DNA from: Bettongia penicillata ogilbyi
Lineage: Eukaryota; Chordata; Mammalia; Diprotodontia; Potoroidae
Reading direction: 5' to 3'
NCBI GenBank assembly: GCA_023548195.1
Contig: JAJHZJ010000419.1
Span: forward strand, 3,240,273-3,304,272
Length of the DNA: 64,000 nt
The translations under genes were made by a program, and so were the position numbers. The notes under the pieces are model-generated. The model saw only the letters and a program-made list of their open reading frames with translations. It was not told the DNA's origin and made no database searches. This document shows, one piece after another, positions 11,836 through 23,501 of this stretch (positions within the stretch are counted from its first letter, which is position 1; each line of letters begins with the position of its first letter).

Positions 11836-12221
11836 ATAAATTAATCCAGTACTTCTACCTCACTTAAATTATGAGGCTTAATTGAGCTCAGTTCTTAGTC
11901 ATAAGCTTTATAATAAGTATGGAAAGTCTTTGAAATCCATTGGATCAAGTGAAATTATGCCAGATAGAAAGTCTGTTGTAATTGGCTGAGGGAATTCATC
12001 ATGTCCCTGGTTCCTTATAAAAGCATGGAGCTATCTGGAATCAGAATCTTTTAGGGAGTGGGAATTCAAGAAAAAGAATCCCTTAGGAAAAATCGTGTAG
12101 GGAGGGAGAGGCTCTGGACAGGTTCTTTTCCATCTCTCTCCTTTTGCTAGAGAAAGATTTTGCTAGCTTTGGAGGGTCTGGAAGATGTTGGACTTGTCAT
12201 CTTCCCAAAGGCAGTATCTCT

Positions 12222-12290
12222 GGATCAACCAATCAATAAACATTTATTAGGCACCTACTGTGTGCTAGGCACTCTACTAAGCTCTGGATC
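12222..12290 (-). mobile_element. L2 3' end (short)
   Basis: CAATAAACATTTATTAGGCA followed by CCTACTGTGTGCTAGGCACT is the inverted L2 terminus. Only about 70 bases are present. Confidence 0.75.
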
Positions 12291-13316
12291 AGCTAATTAA
12301 AGTATCTGCAGTGGGGGTCAAGGACAGATTGAACATAGATTTGCAACCCTGCAAGAAGCCCAGGAAACAAACAAAAAAACCACCCCCAAATGCCTCAACT
12401 CCTACATTATTTCTAAGGGGTACTTCTTGAACGTTTTACAAATGGGAGAAAAGGACTTCCAGCAACCAAGAGCTGTGATTTATTCCTCTGGCACATGAGG
12501 TCTTTAAGCTTGTGCTTACTTTCAGCTGGACTTTTTATGTCCTTGTGGGAGAGGGTATCATAGACTTTGGGCAGAGGTGATGGTGTTTTTTTGTATAAAT
12601 ATTTTGACTGTACCACTTTAGTGAATGCCCTTTTCCAAAAAGTTCCTTAAAGTTGTCTCATTAAAATGATTATCAACTGATAATTTTGAGGAGAAGCCCA
12701 CTGGTAGGGGCTAAAGATGATGGCATTAAGAGAATCACTCTCAACTCCTCAGGGGTACACCTTGAGTGGGATATGTAACCTTATTCTTAGATATGAGATT
12801 TATCTGTGAGAGTGGAATTTGGAATAAGGATTCTTAAAGCTTACATGGGCTACACTAGCTGTTATTATTTTTTTTTATTTTATTGCTATTGCTTTTATTG
12901 TTATATGTGGGTCAGCTTAGCTAAATTTGCAGAACCCCTTTTGCCATACAGTTGACAACTATGGGATTTAAGATTTTTTTTGACCCATTAAACTTTAAAA
13001 TGTTCTGCTAATATTCTTGCACTATAGGAGGGAGATGTTCTCATCAATCTTTCAAAACATTAAAAATGTGTGCAGAGCTGGTCTTTAATCATGGGAAGCA
13101 TGAGGCTAGGAAGATTGGGACAGATGGATTAGATTGAGTCTATAAGAGTGTTCTAGGAATAGAGGGAAGCACCAGAATAAAAGTGACAGATGTCAATTCA
13201 AGAGACAATAATTTGAGAGACAAAATCAAACCATATGTTCAGAGTGAAGGAGGGAGAGCGGGCAACTATAGAAGGTAATAAAAATGAAACAAGTGGGAAT
13301 GAAAGAGATCAGTGAG
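12291..13316. other. No recognised feature
   Basis: Mixed-composition sequence. I see no gene, RNA or repeat boundary that I can support. Confidence 0.4.
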
Positions 13317-13328
13317 TACTTGAAGCCC
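13317..13328. repeat. Target-site duplication, left copy
   Basis: TACTTGAAGCCC; identical to 13676-13687 on the other side of the SINE. Confidence 0.9.
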
Positions 13329-13331
13329 TTG

Positions 13332-13376
<45 letters not shown>

Positions 13377-13675
13377 CGTCCTTCCTTCATTGCTGAAAAA
13401 GACCATGCCATCAGAGAAATAATGACGTCTTGCACTTGACTTTGTTTTGAGTGAGGGAGGGCTGTGCAGGTCACCAGCCTCACTTCTCCTCCAGAGCCAT
13501 CTGAATCCAGTGACCAGATATTCATCAGGATGACTGGAGATGACCCAGGATGAGGCAGTTGGGGTTGTGACTTGCCCAAGGTCACACAGCTAGTGAGTGT
13601 CTGAGGTGAGATTTGAACTCAGGTACTCCTGATTCCTGCACTGGTGCTCTATCCACTGCACCACCTAGCTGCCCC
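13329..13675 (-). mobile_element. tRNA-derived SINE with (CA)n tail and perfect target duplication
   Basis: On the minus strand it starts GGGGCAGCTAGGTGGTGCAG, continues through the A/B-box-like head, AGCTGTGTGACCTTGGGCAA, and a long body (TGGGTCATCTCCAGTCATCC). It ends in a (CA)n tail, seen on the plus strand as (TG)n at about 13333-13376. Both sides carry the same 12 bases, TACTTGAAGCCC (13317-13328 and 13676-13687). This is a classical L1-mobilised SINE insertion. Confidence 0.92.
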
Positions 13676-13687
13676 TACTTGAAGCCC
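13676..13687. repeat. Target-site duplication, right copy
   Basis: TACTTGAAGCCC; identical to 13317-13328. Confidence 0.9.
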
Positions 13688-13774
13688 AAAATTAGGATTT
13701 AAATATATGTTGGATAATTGGGGGGGGGGGAGTCATTACTGAATTAGTAATAGTAAAATCAATGAGCACATAAT

Positions 13775-14024
13775 TAATAGATTTTGGTTGTTTCATCTGA
13801 CTTCATGACTCCATTTGGGGTTTTCTTGGCAAAGATACTGGAGTAGTTTGCCATTTACTTTTCCAACTCATTTTCTAGAAGAGGAAACTGAGGCAAACAG
13901 GATTAAGTGAATTTCTCAAGGTCACACAGCTAGTATGTGTCTGAAGCCAGATTTGAACTCAGAAGATGAGTCTTCTGATTCTAGACCCAGCACTCTATCT
14001 ACTATGCCACCTAGCTGCCACAAA
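13775..14024 (-). mobile_element. tRNA-derived SINE (AAAACCCCAAATGG type)
   Basis: On the minus strand: GGCAGCTAGGTGGCATAGTA, TTCAAATCTGGCTTCAGACA, TAGCTGTGTGACCTTGAG, TGGCAAACTACTCCAGTATC, and CCAAGAAAACCCCAAATGG at the 3' end. The same family occurs at 25753, 29085, 48000, 48240, 50922, 52788 and 56597. Confidence 0.88.
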
Positions 14025-14189
14025 ATAATATATAGCCAATTATTTATTTTATAATGTCATATAACTTTGAAATGCTATTTAAATGTTAGTAAAAATTCCC
14101 AAATTACACATTTAATACAAACAGTAACAGAGGAAAAAATGAAAATTTGCTATTGCATGAGTTTGAGTATATCATCATCAACAATGCAA

Positions 14190-14360
14190 TGGATGCTACA
14201 GGTTATCTAGTCCATTCCTCATTTTAGAGATAAAGAGCCTGAGACCCCAAGAGCTTAAGCAATTGCTCAAAGTAACACAGGTAATAAATGTCAGAGTCAG
14301 GATTTGAATCTATATCGTCTGACACCCAATTCGGGTGCTCTTTGTGCTATACCAGATTGC
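14190..14360 (-). mobile_element. MIR-type SINE
   Basis: CATTTTAGAGATAAAGAGCC, TGCTCAAAGTAACACAG and GTCAGGATTTGAATC are the reversed MIR core. Confidence 0.75.
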
Positions 14361-15474
14361 CTCATATAGATAGATAGTTGGATAGATACACAGATAGACA
14401 GACTTTAAAAATTATATTTATTTAAATGAACAGCAAAAAGAAATTCAATAAGAGTTGTTAGGACATTGAAAAACCGATAAATGGCAGTAGAAAACCAAAT
14501 TGCCCAGAATCTAAGAGATTTAACTTGAAAATGTCAATGTATTTTAAATACGACTATTTGCAATAGATAGATAAAAATTAGATGCTGCCTTAACCCAAAA
14601 TATTCTCATCAGGAGGACTGATATGGCTTTTCAGCCCATGATTTTGAAATGCCTCACAAACTGCCACACATCCCAGCCTGCCTTGCTTTAATGATTTTTA
14701 CATTCCGTACTGGGGTTGGGTGAGCAGTGAGATGATGGGATTATCTGAGTGTTGCCCTGGCAAGGAGAAAAGACTTTATCCTGATTGACATTCTTAGGCC
14801 CCTGAAGAACATCTGCTGGATATCAGGTTTGATATCTTGAAACAAAAGGGGGAAAAAACCCAACAACCTATAAATTTCTGGATTTTCATCTCAGATTGGT
14901 TGAAAGAGTGGAAAGGGAAGGAAGGAAAAATATTCAAGAAGAAAATATGTTTTAAAAAACCAACCTACTTAAAATAAAAAAAAAAATGAATGTACATTAT
15001 TTTGAAACATCATTTTAAGAAGTTTACTTAGGTTATAAGATGAATGTTAATGATTCAAGAGATGAATGACTTCATAAATATAAACTTATATGGGAGATTG
15101 GACTAATAAATATACCAGATAGTCATAGTATTCTTTCAGGTGAATTTTCAGAAATTTAAACAAAAGAACAAACACAATAAGATATTCTTTTCTCCCTGAA
15201 AACAATCTGTATTTATTTCTTTTTCTTTGGAAATCAATATTTTTTCATAACCCTGTGTTCTAGACACAAAAAGCATTTGTTATTCTTCACGGGTAAATTT
15301 TTTCCCTGTTTGGTTTCTTGCATTCAAATAACTTGGGAATTTCAACATATATACATAAGAACTATTCAAGATAGTGCCCAGTTCGTACAAGTACATAGAC
15401 TCAAAAGACTCAGTCTATAAACGGTATTACTTGCAAAGTAATGGAAACAAGTAAGACTCATATCCCAATCCAAA
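14361..15474. other. Short GATA-type repeat, then no recognised feature
   Basis: Interrupted TAGATAGATAG/ACAGATAGACAG units lie at 14366-14403. The rest is AT-rich without recognisable genes or repeat families. Confidence 0.4.
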
Positions 15475-18400
15475 GAAAACAGAGCCAAGATGGTGAAGTG
15501 AAAGTAGGGACTCACCTGAGATCTCACCCACATACCTCCAAATATATTGTTTAAATGACTTTAAACAAATTCTAGAGCAGCAGAACCTACAAAAAGATGG
15601 AGTGAAACAAATTTCTAGCCCAAGATAACTTGGAAGGTTGTCAGGAAAGGTGTTGCAGAAGCATGAGAGAAGAGAGTAGTCCAGAACAGGCCAAGCTAGC
15701 ACAGACTTGGCCCCAGCAAACCCAGAGTATGCCTAGGAAGACTGAGTCACTTACAGCAGGCAGCTTTCAGATCTCTTTGGCCACAGATGCCAAAGACAGC
15801 TTAAAAGGTGAGCAAGAAAGGCCTGTTGCACTTGGGTGAGAGTGGAGTCCAGTTCAGCCCAGGCCCAGTAAACTGGGAGCAGGCCTTGGAAGTGACTGAA
15901 TCAGCAGCAACAGCTGTAGCAGCTACTGCTTCTTGAGCTCTCAGTCTACATATGGTAAAGGGGTCAAACAAGTGGTCAGAAGGATTCTTTTGGGGGCACT
16001 GAGGCAGGACTCTGTTGCTTAGCCCTACTCCAATTCAGGTCCTGGGTGGCAGTGCCAGGGTGAGGAGAAGCACTAGCATAGCAGATCTTGCAGCCACAGT
16101 GGAGGGGGAATCCCTCCTCAGAGTTCCAGGGCAAAAAAGAGCACTTGTAGTCACTCACAGACCAGAGCACAGGTCAGGAGAGTAATAAATATCTCTCCTT
16201 AGATCCATATCAGCTTGGAAGAACTGAAAACTTACAGGTCCCTAGAAATATCTCTGAAAACAGCTGCACAAACCCCCTGAAGCTTGGGACAGTGTGGCCT
16301 CGACCCTAGAAGCAGAGTCCTGCTCTAACAAATACTCAAAAGTCAACTAATAAGCTGGGAAAATGAGCAAACAATGGAAAAACTCTGACTATTGAAAGTA
16401 ACTATGGTGACAAGGAAGATCAAAATGCACAATCCCAAGAAAACAACAGTCAAAGTCCTGCATCCAAAGCCTCCAAGAAAAATGGGAATTGGAATAGGAA
16501 TTCTAAAGAAAAAGAAAATTTGGTGTCAGGTCATGGAAGAACTTACAAAGGATTTTGAAAATCAAGAAAGTGAGGGAAAAATTGGGAAGAGAAAGAGGAT
16601 AATGTAAAAACAATCACGACAAACAAGACAACAACTTGGTAAAGGAGAGCCAAAAAATAATGAAAAAGAATAATACCTTAAAAAACAGACTAGATCAAAT
16701 GGTTAAAAAAAGGTCTAAAAAATCAATGCGGAGAAGAATGGCTTTAAAAGGAGAATTGCCCAAATGGAAAAGGAGGTCCAGAAAGTCATCGAAGAAAATA
16801 ATTCTATGAAAATTAGACAGGAGCAAATGGAAACTATTGACTTTATGAGAAATCAAGAAACAATAAAACAAAACCAAAAGAATGAAAAATTGAAAGCAAT
16901 GTAAAATATCTCATTGGAAAAACAACTGACCTAAACAGAAGAGAGACTTTTAAAATTATTGGACTACCTGAAATCCATGATAAAATAAGAGCCTAGACAT
17001 CATTTTTCGAGAGATTATCAAGGAAAACTGTCCTGATATTCTAGAACTACCATTCTAGAATCCACTTCCTTAAAGAAATACCCAAATGGAAAAACTGCCA
17101 GGAATATTATAGCCAAATTCCAGAGTACCCAGAAAATGTTGCAAGCAATTAGAAAGAAACAATTCAAGCATCATGGAACCACAGTAAGGAAAACATAAAA
17201 TTTAGCAGCTTTTACATCGAAGGCTGGGAACATGGTATTCTGGAGGACAAAGAATTACAACCAAGAATCATCTACCCAGCAAAACCAAGAATAATTCTTG
17301 AGGAGGAAGTGGATGGCCATTCAATGAGATAGAAGTTTTAAACATTGTTGATGAAAAGATCAGAGCTGAATAGAAAATTTGAATTTCAAATACTATACTC
17401 AAGAGAAGCATGACAAGGTAAATAGGAAAGGGAAATCATATGGGATTTAATAAGTTTAAGCTGTTTACATTCCTACATGGGAATTTTATATTTGTAACTC
17501 ATAATATCTTTCTCATTATTAGGGCAGTTAGAAAGAGCATACATAGAGGGCACAGATGTGAGTTGAATATGAAGAGATAATATCTGAAAAATAAAGTTAA
17601 GGGGCAGGAGAGGAATGTACTGGGAGAGAAAGAAAGGGAGGGGTAGAATGGGGTAAATAATCTGAAATAAATGAGGCAGTAAATAGCTTTGGCAGTGGGG
17701 GGAAAATGGGAGGTGAAGGGGAAGTGAATAAACCTTACTCTCATCAGAGTTCAAAGAGGGAATAACATGCACACTCAATTGTGTATAGAAATCTATCTCA
17801 CCCTACAGGAGAAGAAGGGGGTAAGAGAAGTATTTGGGGGTGATAGAAGGGAGGGTAGATTGAGGGAGGGGGTAGTCAGAAGTAAAATGCTTCTGAGGAG
17901 GGACAGGGTGAAAGGAGAGAGAAAATAGAATAAGCTAGGGGAGAAGAGGGAAGGGGAATAGGATGGAGGGAAACACAATTAGCAATAGTAAATGTAAAAA
18001 AAATTTCAAAACAAGTTTATTTGATAAATGCCTCATTTTTCAAGCATATAGAGAACTGAGTCAAATTTATAAAAATAAGAGCCATTCCCTGACTGATAAT
18101 CAAAAGATGTGAACAGTTTTCAGATGAAGGAATCCAAGCTATCTTTAGCCATATGAAATAATACTCTAACTCACTATTGATTAGAGAAAAGCAAATTAGA
18201 ACAATTCTGAGGTACTACCTCATAGCTATTAGATTAGCTAATAGGACAGAAAAGGTAAATGAAAAATGTTGGAGGAATGTGGAACAAATGAGACTTTAAA
18301 GCACTGTCTGGTGGAGTTGTCAATTAATTCAACCATTTTGTAGACCAGTTTGGAATTATGCCCAAAGGGCTATAAAATCATGCATAGCCTTTGAGCTAGC

Positions 18401-19065
18401 AATCTGTATTCCAAAAAAAGATTAAAAAAAAAAAAAGGAAAGGGATCTATATGTGCAAAAATATTTATAGCAGCTATTTCCTAGGGATAAAGAATTAGAA
18501 GTTGAGGGGATGCCCATCAGTTGGAGAATGGTTGAACAATTTGTGATATGTGATTATGGTGGAATGCTGTTGTACTATAAGAAATGATGAGCAGGATGCT
18601 TTCAGAAAAGCCTGAGAAGACTTGCATGAGCTGTTGCAAAGTGAAATGTACGTGTACAAAGTAATAGCAATATTGTAAGATGATCAACCGCAAATGACAG
18701 ATTATTCTCAGTAATAGAAAGATCCAAGACAATTTTGAAGGATTTATGATGAAGAATGATATCCATCTCCAGAGAAAGAACTGTTAGTGTGCAAGTATAG
18801 ATTGAAGCATACTTTTTTAAAACTTTAACTGTTCTTGAGATTTTTTTCTCGTGTTTTCTTTCACATGACTATCATGAATATGTTTTGCATGACTACATAT
18901 GTATAACCTATATTGAATTACTTGCTTCCTTAACGGGAGGGGAGGGTAGAGAGAGAAAAAGGGAGAGAATTTGGAACTCAAAGTTTTACAAATGAATATG
19001 AAAAATTGTTTTTACATGTAACTGGGGAAAAATAAAATAATAAAACTTAAAAAAATAAAAGTAGT
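15475..19065 (+). mobile_element. L1/HAL1 copy 2 with ORF2 body deleted
   Basis: The 5' leader begins AGAGCCAAGATGG at 15482. A decayed ORF1 follows at about 16364-17415, then a purine-rich spacer like that of copy 1. Near 17961-18000 the ORF2-start region (GGATGGAGGGAAACACAATT) jumps directly into the last part of ORF2 (18000-18780; CCATCAGTTGGAGAATGG, TTGTACTATAAGAAATGATG). A 3' UTR and A-rich end (19010-19065) complete it. Most of ORF2 is missing, making it intermediate between a full L1 and copy 1, which has no ORF2 end at all. Confidence 0.8.
16364..17415 (+). pseudogene. L1/HAL1 ORF1 pseudogene (copy 2)
   Basis: The initiator region is ATGAGCAAACAATGG. Short open pieces align with other copies: a coiled-coil part near 16530-16860 (QVMEELTKDFENQES), an RRM-like part near 16940-17040 (GLPEIHD), and a C-terminal part near 17130-17400. 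Multiple frameshifts and stops occur. It is more decayed than the copies at 23502-24170 and 31216-32312. Confidence 0.75.
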
Positions 19066-20047
19066 TGTGTAAGGTGTGACATGTTGTTTAAAAAAAGGAG
19101 AGAGAATAATGATGAAGTACTATGCATTGTTTTGAATTCATCCAAAGCAATTAGGTTACTTGTTGCCACAAAAGAAGAGACATTCAAAAATAGACAATCT
19201 GAGTGCCATGAACAAGTACTCTAAATTAGAACAGGGTTAAATTCCTTCTAATCTTTGGAGAAAAGAAAATTCCAATGAATAGTGGTACAAAGTAGAAAAT
19301 ATTGATGAAAGTATTGTTAGCAGGGGATAATGACCAATTTGCTATTGGAACATTGTAGGGGAAAAGTACCTCAATATTCTATTATTTTATGCTTTTCTAA
19401 TAGTTTATCTAGAGTCAGCAAGGCTTCCCAAGGGAAAGCAAATTCCCCTACTCCTCCAAGATAGCTTTGCCATAGTCCTTTACAGGACTACCAAACTTTA
19501 TAGAAGCACAATCTGAGAGATATCTAGACTCCTGATTCCACAATAGTGACATACACTATTAAGAAACTTTTTCTAAAAGTGTCTTCCAGGCTCTGTGACT
19601 GAATAGATTCATTTCATTTGGTTAGGATTTAATGCTCCACATTCTTGCTCTCTTCTGCATACCTCTCTGTTAGCCTTGTCTCCCTTTTTTCTTGTAGTGT
19701 TTGCTTCCTTTTGTATAAGGCATCACCACCCACAATCATCCACCAGATTCTTTCACTACCAACTTGTGGTGACTGTGACTTCACAAGTTTTATTCATTGT
19801 CCTCTGCCATCAGGTTGCTCACAGTCTTTCTTAGCCATGCTTCCTATATAATATATTTCTTGGGTCCTGACAGGTAGTCAGTTTTGTTGCTAGCTCCCTT
19901 TTTTGACCTTCTCCATCCTGTCATTCTTTTCAGCCTCCAGGACTGATGTTGATTTCCCTTCCTATGGGACCAACTTTGAAGGAGCTAGGGATATTCCACA
20001 TGGGAAGAGGTAAGAGAAAAGTAATAATTCTACTTGTGTTCACAGTT
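19066..20047. other. No recognised feature
   Basis: Unassigned sequence. A 68-codon plus-strand frame at 19645-19851 is Ser/Leu-rich and shows no domain. Confidence 0.4.
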
Positions 20048-20757
20048 CAGTGGATGCCTCCATTCTTTTTAAAATTATACATTTTTCAATCAGCAAAATC
20101 TACCTCTCACCCTCCCACCATCCCATCCCGCTCATCGAGAATATGAGAAAAAAATATAACATGTCAAAAACATGCATAGTCAAGTAAAACAAATCTTCAC
20201 AGGGGCTATGTCCAAAAGCATAAATGATTCATTCTGTACTCTGAGTTCTTTATCAGGAGGGAGGTAGAATGTTTCTTCCTTAGTTCTTTAGAATTCTGAT
20301 TGGTCATTATGGTGATCAGAGTTCCCAGTTCTTTCAAAGTTGTTTGTCTTTATCATATGGCTCTAAGACCTGGAACCTTCTAATGAACAACAAAGCTGCC
20401 AATTAACACCTCTCCCACCCTGGTAGCTTGATTGAGTACTGGGAAGAGGGGAGGTTGGGAGAATGGAGGGAGAGTCCTGGTATGGGTTTTCTTTCCCTGG
20501 TGCACAGCCTATCCCTGTCGCAGGGTTCTCCACCCAGTGAACCTGAGACCAAATTCTATCACTGGTGCCTATAGACTTCTTTCTTTATGCTGACCTGGCC
20601 CAGAAACAATGACTCACTTTGACTTTTCCTTGGATTTCCCCACAAGATTTGGCATCTTACATTTTCTTGATCTATTTGGAGGATGTTTTCAGAGGGGTGG
20701 TAGGAGAGAAGTTCACTATTAGGCTTTCTCCTGTTGCACCATCTTGGTTTGATCTCT
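20048..20757 (-). mobile_element. Short L1 derivative: 5' leader joined to 3' end
   Basis: Read on the minus strand it begins at about 20757 with AACCAAGATGGTGCAACAGG, an L1-like start with the CAAGATGG motif. It continues as a leader-like sequence to about 20375, then changes to L1 3' sequence: ACCATAATGACCAATCAGAA, GAAACATTCTACCTCCCTCC, AACTCAGAGTACAGAATGAA, and a G-rich 3' UTR. Both ORFs are absent. It could be an internally deleted L1 or a member of a short non-autonomous family. Confidence 0.55.
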
Positions 20758-20924
20758 GCTTCGATTATTTTTAAAGCTTCTTTTCATAATGGTTCCTGGG
20801 CTTCAGAGCCCATATTTCAGCAGTCTTCCTGTCATGCTGCTTTACTCCATCCTCCATCTCTGTATTCCAGGGCACTACATTCCTGATCTAGGGGCTAATG
20901 TAATCTAGGGCCTCCAGATTCATC

Positions 20925-21058
20925 ACTCCCTTATGTACATAAGCTCCTTGAAGCAAAGATTGTCTTACTTTGTGCACTGGCCAGCTCCAATGTTTGACAT
21001 AATGCCTGACACATAGTAAACACTTATAAGTACTTTTAAAAAATTCATTCATTGATTC
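20925..21058 (+). mobile_element. L2-type 3' end
   Basis: ATAAGCTCCTTGAAGCAAAG and TGCCTGACACATAGTAAACA are the plus-sense L2/MIR3 terminus. Confidence 0.7.
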
Positions 21059-22973
21059 ACAGGAATAAGAATATTTTCCCTTTGTGGGTCTCATGCTAGT
21101 CCAACAGTTATTTGCTTCTTCTCTCCCCTGGGACTTGGCTGGTGTATCTCTTCTTTGTGTCAACAATTCTTTATAGGTCTCCAGAGGAGCGTCTAATGCT
21201 TTCCCAAATTATTCCTGCCTTCTCCCAGGGTAGCTGGCCTGGATTAGTTAAATTATTGAGGGCTGCTTTGCTAATCTCCTAGGAAAGATGGAGGGGGATG
21301 GAGCCAGAACACCAGTGCTGCCAGCTTAACAGTGAGGGAGAGATTTTAATTCATATGCTTGTTAACTGTTCCAAACAATATTGGAACCTATGGAATAGAC
21401 TCTAGACCATACACAGGCAAAGCCAAACAGTTGAAAAGAGCAGCACAGCTGCAGAAAGAAGCAGAAGAATGTACATTTCACTCAAATTACTCAGTCTCAG
21501 TTTCTAAACCATTTGTTTTGGAGAACTCATGGAGTCAGACCGCCATTTTCCACTGCACTCTACTTATAAATCCCACTTAAGGGACTTTTGTGGAGAGGGA
21601 GATACAGAAATAGTAGAGAATGAACATTCTGAGCCTATTGTAAAAGCTTCACGTGGAATTTTATAAAATTAATGAAATAATAAAAGTTCTATTAACTCAA
21701 CTGTAAACTTTGTTAACATTATCCAAATGAGAAGGCTACAAACCCCTTGGTAGCCAAAAGATGTCAAACTCAAAGGACACTCCATCTTGAAGCACAGCTG
21801 GTTGAAATTGTTCCAGGAATGGCAGATGTTGGAAAACCATTTTCCCCATTGGAAATCTGGGTCCTGTAGTTATATGTCACCAGAGGAGCTATTATGCTTT
21901 AGGGAGAAAGAAGGGACCCTTCTGCCACTCTACTGAGACTCATTTCTGATTATGGAAACTATAACTACACATCTTTTATGAATATGGTAGTCTTTAGCTT
22001 AATAAATATTATACAATGCCTGTGGCAGAGTTTTCTGTGTGTTGTTTGACACATATATGCTTTTGATATGATTCTGCTGTATTTATTCCAGTGTGTTGAT
22101 ATTTTTAAGAGTTAAAAACAAAACAAAACAAAAACCCAACTCTCTGTAGTTTTCAGTTTAACGCAGATGGACCCATAGGTTTGTATAGTTTGCAACTGAC
22201 CCCTTAGAGGATGTGAATGATGAAACCATTGAATACTGAAGCACTTTTTCCTTATATATAGAAATTTACACTTAAATATTGCCATTTTTAGCAGGCATAT
22301 GGGTGAGTATATTTTCCTCTGTAATCTGCTTTAACGTTACATTCTTTAGTACTTAATAAGAAAGACCTTGAGCAATAATAGACATGAATATAACATTTCC
22401 TCTTGCCCCACTGCTCTAGAAAACTCAAGCAGTAGGCATGTTTAATGTTTGTCACAAGAATACACTGGGCAATGTTTAACCACTAGCTCTCTGGGCATAA
22501 AGGGGGTACCACAAAACACTTTTAAGTTTAATAAGCACAATTAACATTTTTTCCATCACTTTATTAAGTTTGGACAATCAACAAAACAATATATCAAGCC
22601 CTGATTTGTAGCATTTGCCAAATTTCTGAAGTACAGATGCTCCCACTTAAAAGTTAGCTACCAACTTTTTTGAACTGGCTCCAGCACCCCCTTGTAAGGT
22701 ATTACTTGGCATGGGCTCTCAGATGGTAGATGACACAGGAGAAAGGTCAGCCTTATAGCAAACACAGAGCCCTAGCCCTTAATTTTATCATTCAGCTTTA
22801 TGCAGTTGAGTGGTGGAGTCCCAGTCCCTTTGCTTCTTTTTCAGAACACTATATCTCAAATTGCTAACCTTTGAAAGAAAACCATAATGTGTTTTCTCCT
22901 GCAGAGTGGAGTTGGCTTCTCTTGGCTGGGATCTGACACTCTACCCTTGGGCCAGTCCCTGCCTCTATCCTCT
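21059..22973. other. No recognised feature
   Basis: About 1.9 kb without identifiable repeats or convincing coding sequence. A 73-codon plus-strand frame at 21359-21580 has no recognisable domain. This is one of the longer repeat-free blocks in the window. Confidence 0.4.
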
Positions 22974-23249
22974 CTAAGTTGCAAGCACAGACCAGCAACT
23001 CCCCTGGCTCCTGGCTACTATTGTCATCATCCCAGGATCAGATTCTGCCACAGAAACATTTTTAGCTTTCTTCCTTTGAGGATCACAAATGCTTTCAGAA
23101 TCCTCTACATTTCCCTCTTCAGAGAAGGCATTGAACATTCCTGATTCCATCCCTTTGCTTAATCCTGCTCTCCTCTCAGGCTGTCTATTCTGTAATCTGT
23201 CCTGCAAGATGTGGTTGTGGGAATGAGACACAATTATGGACACGGCCAA
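22974..23249 (-). other. Unidentified open frame, coding-like composition
   Basis: A 91-codon minus-strand frame has a charged middle (SEEGNVEDSESICDPQRKKA, KNVSVAESDPGMM) unlike the low-complexity frames nearby. I do not recognise it. There is no clear polyadenylation signal or paired splice sites. It may be a retropseudogene fragment, an exon of an unknown gene, or chance. It sits immediately beside an L2 end and a partial LTR. Confidence 0.25.
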
Positions 23250-23254
23250 GTGAA

Positions 23255-23345
23255 GTCAACAAGAGTTTATTGAGTAACTGCCATGTGCCAGGCACTACGC
23301 CAAGGGATGGGGATACAAAGAAAGGCAAAAATTGTTCTTCTTGAA
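23255..23345 (-). mobile_element. L2 3' end (short)
   Basis: GTTTATTGAGTAACTGCCAT, GTGCCAGGCACTACGCCAAG and GGATACAAAGAAAGGCAAAA are the reversed L2 terminus. Confidence 0.78.
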
Positions 23346-23501
23346 GAGTCAGGCAGTTGGGGCCCAGTAGACTGCTGAATTCAGGCTGTTGATTTTTTGA
23401 TTTTTCTGTATTTTCTTTGAAATTCAGGGTACTGACTCCCTGAACAGAATGTACTTGGTTAAAGGAATGATATGTGTGCTTGATTAAAGTGACTGTTAAC
23501 C
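23346..23501 (+). mobile_element. Partial LTR, family A, copy 2
   Basis: Starting at GTCAGGCAGTTGG it follows copies 1 and 3: CTGTTGATTTTTTGAT, TTCTTTGAAATTCAGGG, GGAATGATATGTGTGCTTGA and TAAAGTGACTGTTAACCCC. The ATTAAA signal lies at 23483-23488. It ends abruptly at 23501 where antisense HAL1 begins, and the expected LTR end (AAAAGTTGTC onward) is missing from both sides of the HAL1. Confidence 0.72.

Noticed and set aside
13317..14360. tRNA-like sequences in SINE heads as possible tRNA genes
   Set aside because: They lack an intact cloverleaf and occur as SINE heads with SINE bodies attached.
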